From: an uncultured Victivallaceae bacterium
Lineage (GTDB): Bacteria; Verrucomicrobiota; Lentisphaeria; Victivallales; Victivallaceae
Assembly: GCA_944392655.1 (NCBI GenBank)
Contig: CALXXL010000007.1
Location: 58,095-122,094, forward strand
DNA: 64,000 bases
Direction: 5' to 3'
Positions 1-8,252 of the stretch are shown here, piece by piece; position 1 is the first letter of the stretch; each line of letters starts with the position of its first letter. The notes under the pieces were generated by a model that saw only the letters and a list, made by a program, of their open reading frames with translations, was not told the origin of the DNA and searched no databases. A program made the translations under genes and the position numbers.

Positions 1-1
1 G

Positions 2-298
2 GAAAAACTACATAAAACCGGGCGAATGGGGTGTCCTGAATGTTATCGCTATTTTCATGATATGCTTGCTCCAGCATTAAATACAATGCACCGCGGTATA
101 ACTCATACCGGAAAAAATCCGGCGGGGAATGCATTGTCGCCGGAACGTGAGATATTGATCCAGATTTCCGCGTTGAAAAATGAACAGAAAAAGTGTATCG
201 CAGCTGAAGATTATGAGCAGGCAGCTGTTTTGCGGGATAAGATCAGTTCACTGGAAGAAGATTTGAAACGCCAAAATACCGGAGCTGAAAATGAGTGA
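2..298 (+). CDS. mcsA: McsA, activator of protein arginine kinase (5' partial)
   Basis: The C-terminal part of McsA, open at the left window edge. The family supplies the zinc-binding activator of the McsB arginine kinase. Visible here are one CxxC pair (GCPECYRYF), the segment with H-x-GK-x-P (THTGKNPAG) that follows the second zinc finger in McsA, and a UvrB/UvrC-like (UVR) motif near the end (ALKNEQKKCIAAEDYEQAA) predicted to form a helical hairpin. The frame runs unbroken from base 2, so the true start lies outside the window. The 3' end overlaps mcsB by 8 bases, which indicates translational coupling, as in the Firmicute ctsR-mcsA-mcsB-clpC operon. Whether ctsR lies upstream cannot be seen. 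The identification rests on motif order plus the mcsB neighbour. Confidence 0.9.
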   Translation, partial: EKLHKTGRMGCPECYRYFHDMLAPALNTMHRGITHTGKNPAGNALSPEREILIQISALKNEQKKCIAAEDYEQAAVLRDKISSLEEDLKRQNTGAENE

Positions 299-1346
299 TC
301 CATTGATTGATAAACTGTTGGAAAATTCAATCGGATGGTTGGCGGACAGTGGACCGGATGAGGACATCGCCATAAGTTCGCGTATCCGGCTGGCTCGTAA
401 TCTGAACGGATGTAATTTCCCGATAAATTGCGATGATGAACAGCTGGAGACGGTTGAGACAATTGTTGATTCAGCTATGCGCGGCGGTTTAGAACCTGAT
501 TGGATGAATTTTAAGGTTGACCGTCTGGATGATTCGGATAAAATGATCCTTTTTGAGCGACGTTTGGCCAGCAAAGAGCTCTTCAGTCGCAAACGCGGAG
601 CCGGACTGTGGACTTCACCGGATGAACGGTTGAGCTTGATGGTAAATGAAGAAGATCATCTACGTATTCAGTCCGTATTGCCTGGATTCCAGCTGGAGAA
701 AGTTTATGAGACAATAGATCGGTTTGATGATGAACTTTCAGCTGGATTGGATTACGCTTTTGATTCAACGCTTGGCTATTTGACTTGCTGTCCAAGTAAT
801 CTTGGAACCGGCATGAGGGCATCAGTCATGCTGCATTTGCCCGGATTGGTGCTGTCAAATCAGATTGGCGGCGTATTGCAAGGCGTACGGAAACTTAATT
901 TCGCAGTAAGAGGTATTTTCGGTGAAGGTTCGGATAATCGCGGAAATCTTTTTCAGGTATCCAATCAGAGCACACTCGGGGAGAGTGAGCCGGAAATTAT
1001 TGAACGGTTGAGTAATATTATCGGAAAACTTATTGACTATGAAAAACGGGCACGGCAACGGTTGTTGGCTAAGCAGTCGCAAATGGTATTCGACCGGGTG
1101 GGACGAGCGTATGGGACATTGCGTTATTGTTATATGCTTTCCAGTGAAGAGGCCTTGAATTCTCTATCTCTGATTCGATTCGGAGTGGATATGGGAATGT
1201 TTTCCTCTATGGATATTCATATGGTAAATGAGCTTTTTGTAAGGATAAATCCGGCTCATCTTCAGCGGGCATATGGTGCAGTTGAAGATGCTCAGGCACG
1301 GGATGTGTTGCGGGCAAGAATGATGCGTGAGCGATTGCGCGGATGA
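291..1346 (+). CDS. mcsB: McsB, protein arginine kinase
   Basis: McsB is a phosphagen-kinase-fold enzyme that phosphorylates arginine residues in proteins, in Firmicutes marking them for ClpC-ClpP degradation. The 351 residues match the usual length. Family landmarks are in order: SSRIRLARNL near residue 29, the NEEDH active-site loop at residues 119-123, GTGMRASVMLHLPGL in the middle, and GEGSDNRGNLFQVSNQ in the nucleotide-binding region. The start ATG overlaps the end of mcsA. No ClpC or CtsR gene is visible, and the next gene downstream is a sensor kinase rather than clpC, so the operon differs from the classical one on at least the 3' side. McsB is well studied in Gram-positives. Its presence in this apparently Gram-negative genome agrees with reports of homologues in PVC bacteria. 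Confidence 0.95.
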   Translation: MSDPLIDKLLENSIGWLADSGPDEDIAISSRIRLARNLNGCNFPINCDDEQLETVETIVDSAMRGGLEPDWMNFKVDRLDDSDKMILFERRLASKELFSRKRGAGLWTSPDERLSLMVNEEDHLRIQSVLPGFQLEKVYETIDRFDDELSAGLDYAFDSTLGYLTCCPSNLGTGMRASVMLHLPGLVLSNQIGGVLQGVRKLNFAVRGIFGEGSDNRGNLFQVSNQSTLGESEPEIIERLSNIIGKLIDYEKRARQRLLAKQSQMVFDRVGRAYGTLRYCYMLSSEEALNSLSLIRFGVDMGMFSSMDIHMVNELFVRINPAHLQRAYGAVEDAQARDVLRARMMRERLRG

Positions 1347-1372
1347 TAATTCAGTGATAATACAGGATTGGC

Positions 1373-3355
1373 GTGATCATGATTGGAGTTGAAGCAATTC
1401 TGATGTTCTTTCTGGAACTGACTCTGGTTATGGTTACCTTATGCCTTTTGCTAAGACTACGCAATTCTGTCGGAACATCTTCATTTACAATTCTTATCGG
1501 CGCGCTGATTATTTTCGGCGAATTCATGATGGCTGGCAGAGTTGGCTTGAAAAGCGGAAATATTCATGGAATAGAGTTGCTTATGCCGTTGCAGTGGGTG
1601 GTTTTAAGACCGTGCCTGGCGGTGATATTGCTTGTATATATTACTGACGGAGTATTGGCCGCACAACGGATTATTGTTGGCGTCTTGATATCTTTGGGTT
1701 TGTTTTTTTATTTGTGCAAGCTGACGCAGTTTCAAGAAAATAATCTTCCTTATCCACTATCGTTTTTCGGGCCTAGCGCTGAATTAAATAATATACTTGA
1801 AGCTTTTTCCGCTTTGGCTATTTCAGAGATATTGCTGTTGCTATTGGCCATGCTGTTTATGCCGGTTTTTTATTCTATTTTGAAAAAACTCAGACTTCCG
1901 ATTTATCTGCGGTTATGCGGTTCTATGCTTCCGTTTGTGTTATTTACCTGGATGGTCGCCAGCTGGCTCTCATTTTCTCCTGATTCCACAGGAAAGATTT
2001 CCGGTCTGATAATGGTTGATATTACGGTAATGTGTTATCTCAGCTTGATAATGTGGCTATATCTCACTCGTGTGGAAAAAGAGCCTGAATACGATAATCC
2101 CAATGGCCCGTGGGAGTTGTTGTTCGCCTTCTTCTGCGGATACGGAAAATCCTTGTTTTTGCAGAAAAACCTTCTGGATTGGGAGAACCGTCATAAAATG
2201 GTTATGCAGAACGCTACTGATATGATTATGTTGTTTGATGATCAGGGTATAATTCATGACGCTAATATTGCAGCATTGAGAATATTGGGATATGAAAATG
2301 TGACTGATTTAATTCGCGAAGTTAACTTTTTCACCTTGTCCGGTTTAAAGGGCGGGATGTTTAGCGCTCTTGATAAGGAAAATTTTCGTGGTGATCGCAG
2401 AAGATTGGATATCGTTTTAAAAGATGGTTCCATATTAAATCTGGATGCAGCGTTTTCCCGTATAACTTTGAAAAATTCTCCATTGATAATGATGGTTGGA
2501 CGTGATGTTTCGGAAGAGACAAAAATAATGAAAGATAAGAATGATCTCGCAGAACAAGTAGTGCATTTGCAACGATTGGAAGCATTGGGTAAACTAACTG
2601 GCGGAATTGCCCATGATTTCAATAATTATATTCACGCAATACTTGGCCACTTGGATCTTATTGAGATGAAATATGATTTGAAGAATCCGGAATTGATTGC
2701 CCATCTGCATAAAATAGGGGATGTTGCTGAGCAAGCTGGAAGATTGACCGGACAATTGTTGGGGTTTGCACGTAAAGGTAAATATATGGTGGTAGAGCTG
2801 GATTTAAGAGAGCTTGGTGAACGTGCCTTGGAGCTTTTCCTGCCAAAAAATCGTGGAGAAGTGGAAATTAGTTGTAAAATAGGAGATGAGCCTCTACTGG
2901 TTAATGGTGACAAGGTTCAGTTACAGCAGGTCATGTTGAATCTGCTTTTGAATGCAGTAGATGCCTTAAAAGACAATCCACCTGAGCGGCCTCCAATGCT
3001 TACTGTGATGGCCGGAAAAGCTCTTGAATCACCTGTTCTGCCGGAGCCACCACGCCCGATAGGCGGCTCTCAGCAGTCGATTAATTTTGCTGATTATTAT
3101 TTTATTATGGTTCGCGATAATGGCAAAGGGATGGATAAAGAGACCTTAGAGCAGGTTTTTGATCCGTTTTTTACCACCAAACCCGTAGGCGAGGGGACTG
3201 GCATGGGCCTTCCAATGGTTTACGGTGCAATTACTAATCATTACGGTTGGGTACAAGTTAAGAGTAAATTGGATAGCGGGACAGCTGTGTTGCTATTTTT
3301 CCCTGCATCGTATGTGAAAAATCCAATTCCTATACAGGCGGAAGTTGAATTATAA
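1373..3355 (+). CDS. Membrane PAS sensor histidine kinase, orphan
   Basis: A 660-residue sensor kinase. Residues 1 to about 235 form several hydrophobic segments, probably seven membrane helices. A PAS-like domain follows at about 270-385, then a HisKA dimerisation domain with phospho-acceptor His414 in [18 protein letters not shown] HATPase domain follows with N-box ([13 protein letters not shown]), G1 (DNGKGM) and G2 (GTGMGLPM). The HDFNN H-box places it with the NtrB/HPK4-like kinases. No receiver domain is attached and no response regulator gene lies nearby, so its partner is unknown. The start is GTG at 1373 (AGGA five bases upstream) or ATG at 1379. It lies 26 bases after mcsB and may be co-transcribed with it. 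Ligand and output cannot be read from the sequence. Confidence 0.88.
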   Translation: MIMIGVEAILMFFLELTLVMVTLCLLLRLRNSVGTSSFTILIGALIIFGEFMMAGRVGLKSGNIHGIELLMPLQWVVLRPCLAVILLVYITDGVLAAQRIIVGVLISLGLFFYLCKLTQFQENNLPYPLSFFGPSAELNNILEAFSALAISEILLLLLAMLFMPVFYSILKKLRLPIYLRLCGSMLPFVLFTWMVASWLSFSPDSTGKISGLIMVDITVMCYLSLIMWLYLTRVEKEPEYDNPNGPWELLFAFFCGYGKSLFLQKNLLDWENRHKMVMQNATDMIMLFDDQGIIHDANIAALRILGYENVTDLIREVNFFTLSGLKGGMFSALDKENFRGDRRRLDIVLKDGSILNLDAAFSRITLKNSPLIMMVGRDVSEETKIMKDKNDLAEQVVHLQRLEALGKLTGGIAHDFNNYIHAILGHLDLIEMKYDLKNPELIAHLHKIGDVAEQAGRLTGQLLGFARKGKYMVVELDLRELGERALELFLPKNRGEVEISCKIGDEPLLVNGDKVQLQQVMLNLLLNAVDALKDNPPERPPMLTVMAGKALESPVLPEPPRPIGGSQQSINFADYYFIMVRDNGKGMDKETLEQVFDPFFTTKPVGEGTGMGLPMVYGAITNHYGWVQVKSKLDSGTAVLLFFPASYVKNPIPIQAEVEL

Positions 3356-3367
3356 AAATAAAAAAAT

Positions 3368-3389
3368 CCCGTCAGTTTTTTTTGACGGG
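3368..3389 (-). terminator. Rho-independent terminator after the ABM gene
   Basis: Perfect 7-bp stem CCCGTCA/TGACGGG with an eight-base loop. Read on the minus strand it is followed by a T-rich tail (ATTTTTTTATTTTTAT). It sits 19 bases past the stop of the small monooxygenase gene. On the plus strand there is no T-run after the stem, so it mainly serves the minus strand, although it also lies just beyond the histidine kinase stop. Confidence 0.85.
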
Positions 3390-3407
3390 AGGAATTACAG
3401 CGAGAAT

Positions 3408-3686
3408 TTACATATCAACTCTGTAAAGAGTCATGTCGGAACACATATCATGTAACTGCGGGCAGATGGTCTGAAAATGTTCGCTGTTATTATGCGAATC
3501 AACCGCATTCTGGTCTTTCCACTCTTCCAGGAAAATAAATTTATTATCCGAACAGGAATCTTTGACAAAATTATAGCTGATGTTGCCTTTTTCGCAGCGG
3601 GATGCTTTTACCAAATCCCAGGCCTTTGTCTCAATAACTCCACAGAATTCCGGTTTTACAGTAAGAACTGCAATTAATTTTATCAT
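3408..3686 (-). CDS. Antibiotic biosynthesis monooxygenase (ABM) domain protein
   Basis: A 92-residue protein of the ABM/YgiN-like dimeric alpha-beta barrel family. Members include quinol monooxygenases and many uncharacterised small cytoplasmic proteins. Typical features are the opening strand MIKLIAVLTVKP, a helix with conserved E (CGVIETKAWDLVKASRCEKG), the strand ISYNFVKD, and FIFLEEWKDQNAVDSHNNSEH ahead of the last helix. The start has a good ribosome site (GAGGG, nine bases upstream). The gene lies 10 bases after the PQ-loop gene and ends in its own terminator, so the two form a small minus-strand unit. The family is secure but the substrate is unknown. Confidence 0.8.
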   Translation of the reverse strand: MIKLIAVLTVKPEFCGVIETKAWDLVKASRCEKGNISYNFVKDSCSDNKFIFLEEWKDQNAVDSHNNSEHFQTICPQLHDMCSDMTLYRVDM

Positions 3687-3696
3687 TTGTTTTCCC

Positions 3697-3981
3697 TCAT
3701 GCTTGTTGATTTTTCAGTTTGTTTTGATAGTAAAAACATAACGCTAAATCAATTGAAGCGTTAATTGTATTTAACATATAAAATGCGATTACCCAGTCTA
3801 TATTGCCAAGCAATTTATAAACTACTCCGCTCAAATAACCAATAATAACTAATGTGGTAAAAGCAAAAGATTTGCCTTTTGGGTTTTTGGTTTTTATGGT
3901 CTTTACAATTGATAGCGGCCAGCTTATTCCGAAACATATCATCATTCCGGCTTCAAACAACTGCGGTATATTAAACTCCAT
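3697..3981 (-). CDS. Small PQ-loop/SemiSWEET-like membrane protein
   Basis: A protein of 94 residues with about three hydrophobic helices, the size and topology of half-transporters with a single PQ-loop/SemiSWEET repeat. The first helix contains GISWPLSI followed by KTIKTKNPKGKS, which matches the proline-containing helix and short basic loop of such repeats. I chose ATG at 3981 because GAGGA lies seven bases upstream. A seven-codon longer form from a TTG at 4002 lacks such support. SemiSWEETs move sugars, but many PQ-loop proteins of this size have no known cargo, so transport of a small solute is only inferred. It is separated from hppA by a terminator and followed closely by the ABM gene. 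Confidence 0.7.
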   Translation of the reverse strand: MEFNIPQLFEAGMMICFGISWPLSIVKTIKTKNPKGKSFAFTTLVIIGYLSGVVYKLLGNIDWVIAFYMLNTINASIDLALCFYYQNKLKNQQA

Positions 3982-4006
3982 ATAAAAATCCTCTAATGGC
4001 AAATAA

Positions 4007-4036
4007 AAACCCGCCGGGGATTACTCCGGCGGGTTT
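4007..4036 (-). terminator. Rho-independent terminator after hppA
   Basis: An 11-bp inverted repeat, AAACCCGCCGG/CCGGCGGGTTT, with an eight-base loop. On the minus strand the stem is followed by TTTTTATTT. It lies 27 bases past the hppA stop and before the PQ-loop gene, so it should end the hppA message. Confidence 0.9.
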
Positions 4037-4062
4037 AACATTACATGTATTGAAATACTGTA

Positions 4063-6507
4063 TTACTTGACAGCTTTCATTGCAATGTGCAGGAATTCCT
4101 GGATTTCCGGGGAGAATCTGATTACAACCGGAGCAAATACAATGGAAACCATGCTCATAAGTTTGATCAGAATATTCAAGCTCGGACCGGAAGTATCTTT
4201 GCACGGGTCACCGACGGTATCACCGATAACCGCAGCACCGTGAACCGGATTTTTGCTGCCATCCGGCAATTTCTTGCCGCCATGCGCACCCTTTTCAATA
4301 TATTTCTTTGCGTTGTCCCAAGCGCCACCAGCGTTGTTCAACATGGTCGCCAACATAAATCCGGTGGCCAAACCGCCGGCCAGCAAGCCCATTACACCGG
4401 AGATACCGAGAATCAAACCGGTAACTACCGGAACTACAATCGCCAGAAGAGACGGAATCAGCATTTCACGCTGTGCGCCAGCAGTAGAAATTGCTACGCA
4501 GGAAGCGTAATCCGGTTTGCCGGTACCTTCCATGATGCCGGGGATTTCTTTGAACTGACGGCGGACTTCTTCAACCATGGAGCCGGCAGCACGACCAACA
4601 GCTTTCATGGTCATCGCGCAGAAGATGAAAGCCATCATACCGCCAATGAACATACCGCAGATCAACATCGGGTCAATAATGTGCAGACTGGTTGACTGAA
4701 CAAATTCAAGAATGCTGTAATGCTGAGCCTGATCTTTGGTCATGCCCATCCAAACACCATCATCACCGGCAATCTTGGCGATCCACAGCTTGGCTTCTTC
4801 AATATAAGAGGCCAGAAGAGCCATAGCGGTAAGAGCGGCAGAACCGATGGCGAAACCTTTACCGGTAGCGGCAGTGGTATTGCCAAGTGAGTCAAGAGCG
4901 TCGGTACGTTCACGAACTTCCGGAGGCAGTCCGGACATTTCAGCGTTACCGCCGGCATTGTCGGCGATCGGGCCGTAAGCGTCAGTGGCAAGAGTAATAC
5001 CAAGAGTTGCCAACATACCAACAGCGGCGAAACCGATACCGTAAAGGCCGCGAGTGAAACCGCCGTCTTCAGTAGTGAATCCACCGTTAAATCCGAACGC
5101 GCAGATAATCGCGATACAGATAATAACTACCGGAAGTCCGGCAGAGTACATACCAGTGGCCAAACCGTCAATGATAGTGGTAGCCGGACCCATAACCGCC
5201 TGTTCAGCGATACCACGGGTAGGAGCGTATTCGTCAGAAGTATAATATTCAGTGGTCTGACCGATCAATACACCGGCAGCAAGACCTGCGATAACTGCAC
5301 CGAAGATGGCCCAGGTTACCAGACCGACTGCAGCAAGAACCGCAACCGCGATAAGAATGAGAATGGAACTGCCGAGGGTACCGGTAAGCAAACTGTGAAG
5401 CAGCTGCTTCTGGCTGGCATTTTCCTTACTGCGTACGAAAAGAATACCGATAATGGAAAGAATAGTACCGATACCGGCAACGATCATCGGAGCCAGCACC
5501 ATGTTCTGCATCTGTGCAATATAATTTTCAACATCCTGCTGCATCAGCTGCATACCAACGGCAGCGCCGAGAGCAGAGGTAGCGAGGATAGAACCGCAAT
5601 AGGATTCGTAAAGGTCGGCGCCCATACCGGCAACGTCGCCTACGTTGTCGCCCACGTTGTCGGCGATGGTAGCAGGGTTGCGGGGGTCGTCTTCCGGGAT
5701 ACCGGCTTCAACTTTACCAACCAGGTCAGCACCGACGTCGGCCGCTTTGGTGTAGATACCACCGCCGACACGGGCAAACAGAGCCTGAGTGGAAGCACCC
5801 ATACCGAAGGTGATCATAGTAGCGGTAATGTGTACCAGCTTGGCCGCTTCAGTGCAACCGGGTTCAACCAGCTGAAGACCCATAAAGCTGAGTCCGTTGG
5901 CCATGTTTTCCGGAGTGAAGAAAAGTTTGTCGAGAATGAGATACCACAGGCAGATGTCGAGCAAGCCAAGGCCGACAACTACCAAACCCATGACCGCGCC
6001 GGAACGGAAAGCAACCTGCAAACCGGCATTCAAACCGGAGCGGCATGCCTGAGCCGTACGGCTGGAGGCGTTGGTCGCGGTACGCATACCGATATAACCG
6101 CAGAGACCGGAGAAGAAACCGCCTGTGAGGAACGCTACCGGAACAAACGGATTCTGGATGCCGAAATAGGCGAGAACCGCAAAGATCACAAAGAGGATTA
6201 CAAATACAACGAATACCACTTTGTACTGACGTTTGAGGTAAGCCATTGCGCCTTCGCGCACGAATCCGGCGATTTCCTGCATTTTTGCAGAGCCGGCATC
6301 CGCTTTCATCATCTTCTTATAGAAGATAAAAGCGGCCAGAAGTGCCAGGATACTGGCGATCGGGGCGATCCACCACAACAATTTGATGTCGGGTGTTCCG
6401 GCAGCTTGAGCTACGACCGGTTCGGCCGCAACAGCGTTGACCGCTTCCTGCGCGAAAGCGCCGGATGAGGCAACGACTGCCGAAAGAAGCAGAAATAATT
6501 TCTTCAT
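4063..6507 (-). CDS. hppA: Membrane-bound ion-translocating pyrophosphatase, K+-dependent type
   Basis: Hydrolyses cytoplasmic pyrophosphate and uses the energy to pump H+ or Na+ across the inner membrane. The 814 residues carry about 16 hydrophobic helices and the catalytic acidic loops, including [19 protein letters not shown] around residue 285 and [17 protein letters not shown] near 520. The segment [10 protein letters not shown] at about 542-551 has Ala546 where potassium-independent enzymes carry Lys, so this is a K+-dependent member, the subgroup that includes the Na+ pumps. Which ion is moved cannot be decided here. The N-terminus begins with a signal-like stretch ([20 protein letters not shown]) before the first core helix, as in some anaerobe pyrophosphatases. 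The start is preceded by AAGGA at a long spacing and by GAG nearer the ATG. Divergent from lysS. Confidence 0.97.
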   Translation of the reverse strand: MKKLFLLLSAVVASSGAFAQEAVNAVAAEPVVAQAAGTPDIKLLWWIAPIASILALLAAFIFYKKMMKADAGSAKMQEIAGFVREGAMAYLKRQYKVVFVVFVILFVIFAVLAYFGIQNPFVPVAFLTGGFFSGLCGYIGMRTATNASSRTAQACRSGLNAGLQVAFRSGAVMGLVVVGLGLLDICLWYLILDKLFFTPENMANGLSFMGLQLVEPGCTEAAKLVHITATMITFGMGASTQALFARVGGGIYTKAADVGADLVGKVEAGIPEDDPRNPATIADNVGDNVGDVAGMGADLYESYCGSILATSALGAAVGMQLMQQDVENYIAQMQNMVLAPMIVAGIGTILSIIGILFVRSKENASQKQLLHSLLTGTLGSSILILIAVAVLAAVGLVTWAIFGAVIAGLAAGVLIGQTTEYYTSDEYAPTRGIAEQAVMGPATTIIDGLATGMYSAGLPVVIICIAIICAFGFNGGFTTEDGGFTRGLYGIGFAAVGMLATLGITLATDAYGPIADNAGGNAEMSGLPPEVRERTDALDSLGNTTAATGKGFAIGSAALTAMALLASYIEEAKLWIAKIAGDDGVWMGMTKDQAQHYSILEFVQSTSLHIIDPMLICGMFIGGMMAFIFCAMTMKAVGRAAGSMVEEVRRQFKEIPGIMEGTGKPDYASCVAISTAGAQREMLIPSLLAIVVPVVTGLILGISGVMGLLAGGLATGFMLATMLNNAGGAWDNAKKYIEKGAHGGKKLPDGSKNPVHGAAVIGDTVGDPCKDTSGPSLNILIKLMSMVSIVFAPVVIRFSPEIQEFLHIAMKAVK

Positions 6508-6732
6508 CTTGTCTCAAATTCCTTTGTTTAATTGTTTGTGACGTTGACGTGAATGAATTATTAAAAATTTCAAGTCTTATTAATTTACTTTCATTTTCCG
6601 GAATTGCAAGAATTGAATTGTGTGATAAATTATATTTCGTTGATATTTCACAAAAAAGATGAAATGGCAACGGCAGGTTAATACTTGAATATTGTTTTTT
6701 TATTATTTTAATATTGTATTGGAGAAACAAAA

Positions 6733-8241
6733 ATGAGCAACGAAAACGGAAACATTACTCCGGAAATAAATGAAAATCAGATTTTTGCCCAACGGGTTGC
6801 GAAACTTGACGATATTGCTGCCGCCGGAGTTTATCCGTTTGGCTGCCGTTTTGACGGGCGTCAGGAGATTGCCGCCTGTCGCGAAAGTTTTAATCCGGAC
6901 GCTGGCGAGGATGTAGAACAGCATGTTACCGTTGCCGGCAGACTTACCGCTATTCGTGCTATGGGAAAATCCATTTTTGCCGATTTGCAGGATTCGTCCG
7001 GTAAAATCCAACTCTATTTAGGCAAAGGCTCTCTCGGAGAAGAAGAGTTTGATTTCTTTAAGAAAATGGTCGATATCGGAGATATTGTCGGTATTGAAGG
7101 TAATATGTTTTTGACCAGAATGGGTGAGCTTACTGTAAAGGTCAAAAAGTTTTCTCTGTTGACCAAATCATTACGCCCTCTTCCTGAAAAATACCATGGA
7201 TTAACCAATGTTGAACAGAGATATCGTCAGCGTTATCTTGATTTGATTACCAACGCAGAAAGCCGCGAAATGTTCAAAAAACGGTTTGCCATTATCCGCG
7301 GTATCCGTAAATTTATGGAAAGCAAGGGTTTTATGGAAGTGGAAACTCCTATGCTTCAACCATTGGCTGGCGGTGCGAACGCCAATCCGTTCAAGACATT
7401 TTATGAGGCCATCAATTCACCCATGTATATGCGTATTGCTCCGGAGCTTTATCTAAAACGACTGCTGGTCGGTGGGTTTGAAAAGGTGTTTGAGCTTAAC
7501 CGTAACTTCCGTAATGAAGGCGTTTCACGCCGACACAATCCGGAATTTACCATGATGGAAGTATATCAGGCCTATGGCGATTGCCGGACAATGATGGATC
7601 TGGTTGAGGAGCTGGTTACTACTTTGGCGGAAACCGTAATTGGCACATTGCATATAAAACATCCCAACGGCAATGTGATTAATCTGGAACGCCCGTGGCG
7701 CAGAGTAACTTATCGCGAATTGGTGGAAGAGCGTGCCGGCAAGGATTATTTTGAACTGGATTTTAAAGGCAAAGTAGCCAGAGCTAAAGAACTTGGCTGT
7801 GATGTTAACGAGTCTATGCCGGAATTTGAAGTAACCAACGAAATCTATGAAAAACTGATTGAAACAACTCTTATTCAACCTACTTTCGTTATGCGTATGC
7901 CGGCTGAACTGGTGCCATTGGCCAAAGCGTGCGGAGATGACAAGAGTGTAGTGGATGTATTTGAGCTGGAAATCAATGGTCAGGAAGTTGCTCCAGGATA
8001 CAGTGAACTCAATGATCCGATTGAGCAGCGCCGCCGTTTTGCTGAACAGTTTGAACGCACAAAAACTGAAAACGATACATGGGACGATAAGGTTGACGAA
8101 GATTTCCTGGTGGCTCTGGAGTACGGTATGCCTCCTGCCGGCGGCATGGGAATAGGAATAGACCGTCTGGTTATGATGCTTACCGGAGCGGAGTCGATCC
8201 GGGATGTTCTGCTTTTCCCGCAAATGCGTACCCGTAAATAA
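6733..8241 (+). CDS. lysS: Lysyl-tRNA synthetase, class II
   Basis: Charges tRNA-Lys with lysine. The 502 residues are the usual length for the class II enzyme. An OB-fold anticodon-binding domain at about 60-170 (VAGRLTAIRAMGKSIFADLQ) is followed by class II motif 1 (RYRQRYLDLI), motif 2 (FRNEGVSRRHNPEFTMME) and motif 3 (GMGIGIDRLVMMLT), ending in the typical DVLLFPQMR. The ATG at 6733 has GGAG nine bases upstream. recD2 starts 11 bases after the stop, suggesting co-transcription. The 225-base gap to the divergent hppA must hold both promoters, but I see no consensus pair there that I would defend. Confidence 0.98.
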   Translation: MSNENGNITPEINENQIFAQRVAKLDDIAAAGVYPFGCRFDGRQEIAACRESFNPDAGEDVEQHVTVAGRLTAIRAMGKSIFADLQDSSGKIQLYLGKGSLGEEEFDFFKKMVDIGDIVGIEGNMFLTRMGELTVKVKKFSLLTKSLRPLPEKYHGLTNVEQRYRQRYLDLITNAESREMFKKRFAIIRGIRKFMESKGFMEVETPMLQPLAGGANANPFKTFYEAINSPMYMRIAPELYLKRLLVGGFEKVFELNRNFRNEGVSRRHNPEFTMMEVYQAYGDCRTMMDLVEELVTTLAETVIGTLHIKHPNGNVINLERPWRRVTYRELVEERAGKDYFELDFKGKVARAKELGCDVNESMPEFEVTNEIYEKLIETTLIQPTFVMRMPAELVPLAKACGDDKSVVDVFELEINGQEVAPGYSELNDPIEQRRRFAEQFERTKTENDTWDDKVDEDFLVALEYGMPPAGGMGIGIDRLVMMLTGAESIRDVLLFPQMRTRK

Positions 8242-8252
8242 AATACTGCAAT

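Noticed and set aside
5395..6468. A 357-codon open frame on the plus strand inside hppA
   Set aside because: It is antisense to a fully conserved pyrophosphatase gene and its composition is a codon-bias shadow; no family resemblance or ribosome site.
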